A stretch of DNA of 64,000 nt from Algibacter sp. L1A34 (GTDB lineage: Bacteria > Bacteroidota > Bacteroidia > Flavobacteriales > Flavobacteriaceae): the NCBI RefSeq assembly GCF_009796805.1, contig NZ_CP047029.1, forward strand, positions 2,180,501-2,244,500. Direction: 5' to 3'. The notes below the pieces were generated by a model. It saw only the letters and a list, made by a program, of their open reading frames with translations, was not told where the DNA came from and searched no databases. Position 1 is the stretch's first letter; the number at the start of each line of letters is the position of its first letter. Shown here piece after piece: positions 60,356 to 64,000 of this stretch. Both the position numbers and the translations under genes were made by a program.

Positions 60356-62263
60356 ATGAGTAATTATCACATAAAACATTTAGAAGAATATTATCAAGTA
60401 TATAGAAAGTCTGTTCGTAATCCCGAAGCTTTTTGGGAAGAAATAGCTGAAGAGCATTTTCTATGGCGAAAGAAATGGGATAATGTATTAAGTTGGGATT
60501 TTAAAAAACCAGAAATCAAATGGTTTGAAGGTGCAAAATTAAATATTACGGAAAATTGCATTGATAGGCATTTGTCTACAAGAGGCGATAAAACAGCTAT
60601 ATTATTTGAACCAAATGATCCCAAAGAAGCAGCACAGCACATTACTTATCAAGATTTATATCATCGTGTAAATAAGTTTGCAAATGTATTGAAAGCTAAA
60701 GGAGTTAAAAAAGGAGATCGCGTCTGTATTTATCTGCCTATGATTCCAGAATTAGCAATTTCCGTATTAGCTTGTGCTCGCATTGGAGCAATACACTCTG
60801 TTGTATTTGCGGGTTTTTCATCTATAGCCTTATCAACTAGAATTAATGATAGTGATTGTAAAATGGTCATTACTTCAGATGGTTCATATCGTGGTGCAAA
60901 AACGATCGATTTAAAAGTGATTGTAGATGAAGCATTAAACGATTGTAAATGTGTAGAATCTGTTTTAGTGGTAAAGCGTATCAATACAGATATTTATATG
61001 AAAGAAGGACGTGATGAATGGCTTCAACCTTTATTAGATGAAGCTTCAGACGAACTTGCTGCCACTGTTATGGATGCTGAAGATCCTTTGTTTATACTAT
61101 ATACTTCTGGTTCTACAGGTATGCCAAAAGGAATGGTGCATACAACGGGAGGCTATATGGTTTATAGTGCCTATACTTTTAAGAATGTTTTTCAATATAA
61201 AGAAAATGATATCTATTGGTGTACGGCAGATATTGGATGGATAACAGGACATAGTTATATTGTTTATGGTCCGTTAGCAAATGGAGCAACAACCGTTATG
61301 TTTGAGGGCGTACCGAGCTATCCAGATTATGGTCGTTTTTGGGAGATTGTAGAAAAGCATAAAATTACACAATTTTACACTGCACCTACGGCGATTAGAG
61401 CGTTAGCCAAAGAAGGCGTAGAGCACGTTGAAAAGTTCGATTTATCATCCTTAAAAGTTTTAGGAACTGTTGGAGAGCCAATTAACGAAGAGGCTTGGCA
61501 CTGGTATGATGATAATATTGGTAAGAAAAAATCACCAATTGTAGATACGTGGTGGCAAACCGAAACAGGAGGTATTATGATAACGCCTATTCCTTTTTGT
61601 ACACCCACAAAACCAACGTATGCAACACTACCGTTTATTGGTGTTCAGCCCGTATTAATGGATGAAAATGGTAAAGAAATAAAAGGCAATCAAGCCGATG
61701 GTCGTTTATGTGTAAAATTCCCTTGGCCAAGTATGGCTAGAACTATTTGGGGAAACCATCAACGTTATAAAGATACTTATTTTTCAGCTTATGAAAACAT
61801 GTATTTTACAGGCGATGGCGCACTTCGAGATGAGGTTGGTTATTACAGAATTACAGGTAGAGTGGATGATGTTATTATTGTATCTGGTCATAATCTAGGA
61901 ACTGCACCAATAGAAGATGCTATAAATGAACATCCAGCGGTTTCTGAAAGTGCAATAGTTGGCTTTCCACACGATGTAAAAGGAAATGCATTGTATGGTT
62001 ATGTAATTTTAAAAGAAACAGGAGAAGGAAGAAACCATGATAATTTAAGAAAAGAAATCAATCAAATTATTACCGAACAAATAGGCCCAATTGCTAAGCT
62101 AAATAAAATTCAATTTACAAATGAACTACCGAAAACGCGTTCTGGAAAAATTATGCGTCGTATTCTTAGAAAAATAGCAAGTAATGACACCAGTAATTTA
62201 GGAGATACTAGTACGTTATTAAACCCTGAATGTGTTCAAAATATAATGGATAACGTTTTGTAG
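60356..62263 (+). CDS. acs: Acetyl-CoA synthetase
   Basis: A 635-residue AMP-forming acetate:CoA ligase. Motifs: YTSGSTGMPKGM (A3), TWWQTETGGIMITPIP (acetate pocket with Trp and TETGG), YFTGDGALRDEVGYYRITGRVDDVIIVSGHNLGT, and LPKTRSGKIMRRIL carrying the acetylatable catalytic Lys. It converts acetate taken up by the upstream symporter to acetyl-CoA. Last gene of the operon; a terminator lies 40 bases after the stop. Confidence 0.95.
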   Translation: MSNYHIKHLEEYYQVYRKSVRNPEAFWEEIAEEHFLWRKKWDNVLSWDFKKPEIKWFEGAKLNITENCIDRHLSTRGDKTAILFEPNDPKEAAQHITYQDLYHRVNKFANVLKAKGVKKGDRVCIYLPMIPELAISVLACARIGAIHSVVFAGFSSIALSTRINDSDCKMVITSDGSYRGAKTIDLKVIVDEALNDCKCVESVLVVKRINTDIYMKEGRDEWLQPLLDEASDELAATVMDAEDPLFILYTSGSTGMPKGMVHTTGGYMVYSAYTFKNVFQYKENDIYWCTADIGWITGHSYIVYGPLANGATTVMFEGVPSYPDYGRFWEIVEKHKITQFYTAPTAIRALAKEGVEHVEKFDLSSLKVLGTVGEPINEEAWHWYDDNIGKKKSPIVDTWWQTETGGIMITPIPFCTPTKPTYATLPFIGVQPVLMDENGKEIKGNQADGRLCVKFPWPSMARTIWGNHQRYKDTYFSAYENMYFTGDGALRDEVGYYRITGRVDDVIIVSGHNLGTAPIEDAINEHPAVSESAIVGFPHDVKGNALYGYVILKETGEGRNHDNLRKEINQIITEQIGPIAKLNKIQFTNELPKTRSGKIMRRILRKIASNDTSNLGDTSTLLNPECVQNIMDNVL

Positions 62264-62302
62264 ATAATTAATTTTAAATAGAAATAAAGTTAATTTTTAT
62301 TA

Positions 62303-62338
62303 AAAGCGTTGGTAAGATATCTTATCAACGTTTTTTTT
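62303..62338 (+). terminator. Intrinsic terminator of the acs operon
   Basis: The stem CGTTGGTAAGAT / ATCTTATCAACG (one G-T pair) is followed by eight T residues. Confidence 0.85.
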
Positions 62339-62429
62339 AACTCTTTTATTAATGGGGAAACTAGCTTGGAGAATAAAAAGACTCGTTGAATAGATCAATT
62401 TTTATGTATGTGAGAAGTGACTAACATGT

Positions 62430-63134
62430 TCAAGCCTTTAAAAGCTCAAAATCAATATTTAATAATTGCAGTATATGTTCTTTGTTTTTTATATAAATAA
62501 TTTTTTTATGTATTTCAATAATTCCTTCATCTTTAAACTGTTTAAGGCTTCTTCCCAAACTTTCGGGAGAAGTGCCAATAATATTAGCCAAATCTTCTCG
62601 TGTTAAATCAATACCACTTCTTTCGTCTTGTTTTTGAAATCGATTATCAAGAATAAGCAAATTAATAGCCAAGCGTGCATTTAGATTTTTTTGTGCTAAT
62701 ACAGCAATAATATTAGCAAGAACACCAAATTCATGACCTATATTTTTTATAAAAGTTTGTTGTAAAGCAGGTATTTCCTTTAAAAGTTGAAAAAAAACAT
62801 CTTTGGGTATAAAGTTTACTTCCAAATCTTCCAATGCCTCACAAGAATCTTGATAGCGTTCTTCACCAAATAAAGCATGATATCCTAAAACATCGCCAGG
62901 CGTATAGATGTAAAAAATTTGTTCTGTTCCCGAAAAACCGCGTTTAAACTTTTTTGCTTTCCCTTTATTAATTTGAAAGATTCCTGTAGGAACACCTTCT
63001 TCATAAAACAAAAGACTTCCCTTCTTTATTATTAACGGTTCCATAGTTTCGAGAACTAATTTTTTTTCATTAGAAGTTAATGCTTCAAAAAGGAGCTTAC
63101 TTTGAAAATCAAATTGTGAATAGAAGTTTTTCAT
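62430..63134 (-). CDS. Crp/Fnr-family transcriptional regulator
   Basis: A 234-residue regulator. Cyclic-nucleotide-binding-like domain (FYEEGVPTGIFQINKGKAKK; YIYTPGDVLGYHALFGEERY, about 15-130), long helix, then a winged HTH (DLTREDLANIIGTSPESLGRSLKQFKDEGII). No Cys cluster for an Fe-S sensor, so it is not a classic Fnr. Divergent from the malic enzyme gene. A TATATTTG element lies five bases before its ATG and a dyad TAACA-TT-TGTTA lies between the two genes. Confidence 0.9.
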   Translation of the reverse strand: MKNFYSQFDFQSKLLFEALTSNEKKLVLETMEPLIIKKGSLLFYEEGVPTGIFQINKGKAKKFKRGFSGTEQIFYIYTPGDVLGYHALFGEERYQDSCEALEDLEVNFIPKDVFFQLLKEIPALQQTFIKNIGHEFGVLANIIAVLAQKNLNARLAINLLILDNRFQKQDERSGIDLTREDLANIIGTSPESLGRSLKQFKDEGIIEIHKKIIYIKNKEHILQLLNIDFELLKA

Positions 63135-63138
63135 CAGT

Positions 63139-63146
63139 CAAATATA
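63139..63146 (-). promoter_or_regulatory. Promoter element of the Crp/Fnr gene
   Basis: The minus strand reads TATATTTG, an exact -7 match only four bases before the ATG, so the mRNA would be leaderless or nearly so. Confidence 0.5.
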
Positions 63147-63168
63147 TGACAAATAACATATAAAAACA

Positions 63169-63180
63169 TAACATTTGTTA
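63169..63180. promoter_or_regulatory. Dyad TAACATTTGTTA, candidate Crp/Fnr site
   Basis: A perfect inverted repeat (TAACA-TT-TGTTA) in the region between the divergent regulator and malic enzyme genes. It lies upstream of both predicted -7 elements and could serve either direction. Confidence 0.4.
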
Positions 63181-63202
63181 GGTTTTGAAATAACTTTTGT
63201 TG

Positions 63203-63210
63203 TATTTTTG
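63203..63210 (+). promoter_or_regulatory. Promoter element of the malic enzyme gene
   Basis: TATTTTTG matches TAnnTTTG, with a TTG at 63185-63187 (spacing 15, shorter than ideal). It would leave a leader of roughly 125 nt before the ATG at 63342. Confidence 0.45.
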
Positions 63211-63341
63211 TGGTCGATTTAACTTAATATGTATTATGAATACATAATTAGTTTTATTAATAGAGGGAGCAGTCCTTCTTAGATGTTCTGGATTTCTACA
63301 AGCAATCGTTACTAATGCGTAACGACAATATAATTTATATA

Positions 63342-64000
63342 ATGGTTACTAATAAAAAAGGTTTTGAGGTTTTATATGATGGTACAATAAGTAAATCGTT
63401 GGCTTTCTCAAAAAACGAAAGGGAACAATTAGGATTGCGAGGTTTGCTTCCGTATTCTATTGTAAATCAAAGCGTTCAAGTGAAGCGTGTGATAGAGGGC
63501 TTGCGCCGGAAAGATTCGGATATTGAACGATATATTATGCTTTCTGCGCTTCAAGACAGAAATGAAAAGCTCTATTATAGAATAGCCAGTGAATATATAG
63601 AAGAAATTATGCCTATAATTTATACACCTACAGTTGGTGAAGCTTGTACAAAATTTTCTCATATTTTTAGACGAGCTAAAGGTTTTTATATAACACCTGA
63701 TGATAAGGGGGAAATGCTAAAAATTCTTGAAAATTGGCCAGAAAAGGATATACGAGTTATTGTGATAACCGATGGACAGCGAATCTTGGGTTTAGGGGAT
63801 TTAGGGGCAAACGGTATGGGAATACCTATAGGCAAGTTAGCATTGTATACGGCATGCGCCGGAATACACCCTAATCAATGCTTGCCAGTAATGCTAGATG
63901 TAGGTACGAATAATAAAGAAATACGAGAAGATATAATGTATTTGGGGTATCCCAAAGAACGAATTGAAGGCGAGGCATATTTAGAGTTGGTTAATGAATT
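63342..64000 (+). CDS. NAD-type malic enzyme, 3' end outside the window
   Basis: 219 codons are present and the frame is open to the edge. GLRGLLPYSIV, PIIYTPTVGEACTKFSHIFRR and TDGQRILGLGDLGANGMGIP (with the catalytic Arg region) and LPVMLDVGTNNKE are malic enzyme motifs of the long MaeA/SfcA type. It decarboxylates malate to pyruvate with NAD(P). ATG at 63342 is chosen; an in-frame ATG at 63315 would add nine residues. Next to the acetate locus it could supply pyruvate and NAD(P)H during growth on acetate. Confidence 0.9.
   Translation, partial: MVTNKKGFEVLYDGTISKSLAFSKNEREQLGLRGLLPYSIVNQSVQVKRVIEGLRRKDSDIERYIMLSALQDRNEKLYYRIASEYIEEIMPIIYTPTVGEACTKFSHIFRRAKGFYITPDDKGEMLKILENWPEKDIRVIVITDGQRILGLGDLGANGMGIPIGKLALYTACAGIHPNQCLPVMLDVGTNNKEIREDIMYLGYPKERIEGEAYLELVNE

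Noticed and set aside
1-64000. CRISPR array, prophage or integrative element
   Set aside because: No regularly spaced repeats, cas, integrase, terminase or conjugation genes were seen. The two tRNA genes have no adjacent integrase or duplicated 3' end.

Overview
The window is chromosomal DNA from a member of the Bacteroidota, most likely family Flavobacteriaceae. The evidence is low GC, promoters of the TTG-N17-TAnnTTTG type, no encoded CCA on the tRNAs, and typical families (TonB-dependent receptor with a carboxypeptidase-like plug, DUF4369 and YwqK lipoproteins, M1 peptidase, a udk-divIC-mutA gene order, TPR histidine kinases). No phage, active insertion sequence or CRISPR array was seen. 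The species cannot be named from the sequence alone.

Layout. 1-1.4 kb: 3' part of a tRNA-Thr, a DUF4369 lipoprotein, and an intergenic region with two gene-less transcription units, each ending in a strong terminator; the first is preceded by a perfect-spacing sigma-54 promoter. 1.4-7.2 kb: housekeeping genes (VanX-like dipeptidase, cyclophilin, Nudix hydrolase, acyltransferase, RecQ, pentapeptide protein). 7.2-10.4 kb: an arsR-arsE-osmC-arsP-arsF-arsG operon that looks like organoarsenical resistance. 11.2-14.5 kb: a structured repeat, a B12-binding radical SAM protein and a secreted fibrinogen-like protein. 14.9-19.8 kb: an operon with a LipL32-like exported protein, a SIMPL protein and a small membrane protein, next to a TPR histidine kinase and NarL-type regulator; a dyad lies upstream of its promoter. 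20-27.7 kb: topB, a VOC protein, an M1 peptidase, rhlE and two tiny conserved genes.

27.7-33.5 kb: udk, divIC, the mutase small subunit, a lipoprotein and the large subunit of methylmalonyl-CoA mutase. The large subunit is broken by a +1 frameshift and has lost several residues needed for substrate and cobalamin binding. 33.6-37.4 kb: cytochrome c, a PQQ-type sugar dehydrogenase and a TonB receptor, possibly for PQQ uptake. 37.6 kb: tRNA-Pro. 37.9-45.6 kb: an envelope operon under a LytS/LytTR pair (two DUF1566 proteins, an arylsulfotransferase-like propeller, a YHYH protein, a MORN/YwqK lipoprotein and a Sco protein), with no assigned function. 46-48.5 kb: PepSY-like protein, metallophosphoesterase and CDP-alcohol phosphatidyltransferase.

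48.9-62.3 kb is a coherent short-chain fatty acid uptake and activation locus: a CNMP-CBS-DUF294 protein, a small InsA-like zinc-finger/HTH protein flanked by three copies of a 16-bp repeat, a porin, DUF4212 plus a sodium:acetate-type symporter, a symporter-histidine kinase fusion with its receiver, two small membrane proteins, a PrpE-type propionyl-CoA synthetase and acetyl-CoA synthetase. The window closes with a divergent Crp/Fnr regulator and the start of an NAD-type malic enzyme, which would link acetate use to C4 metabolism.
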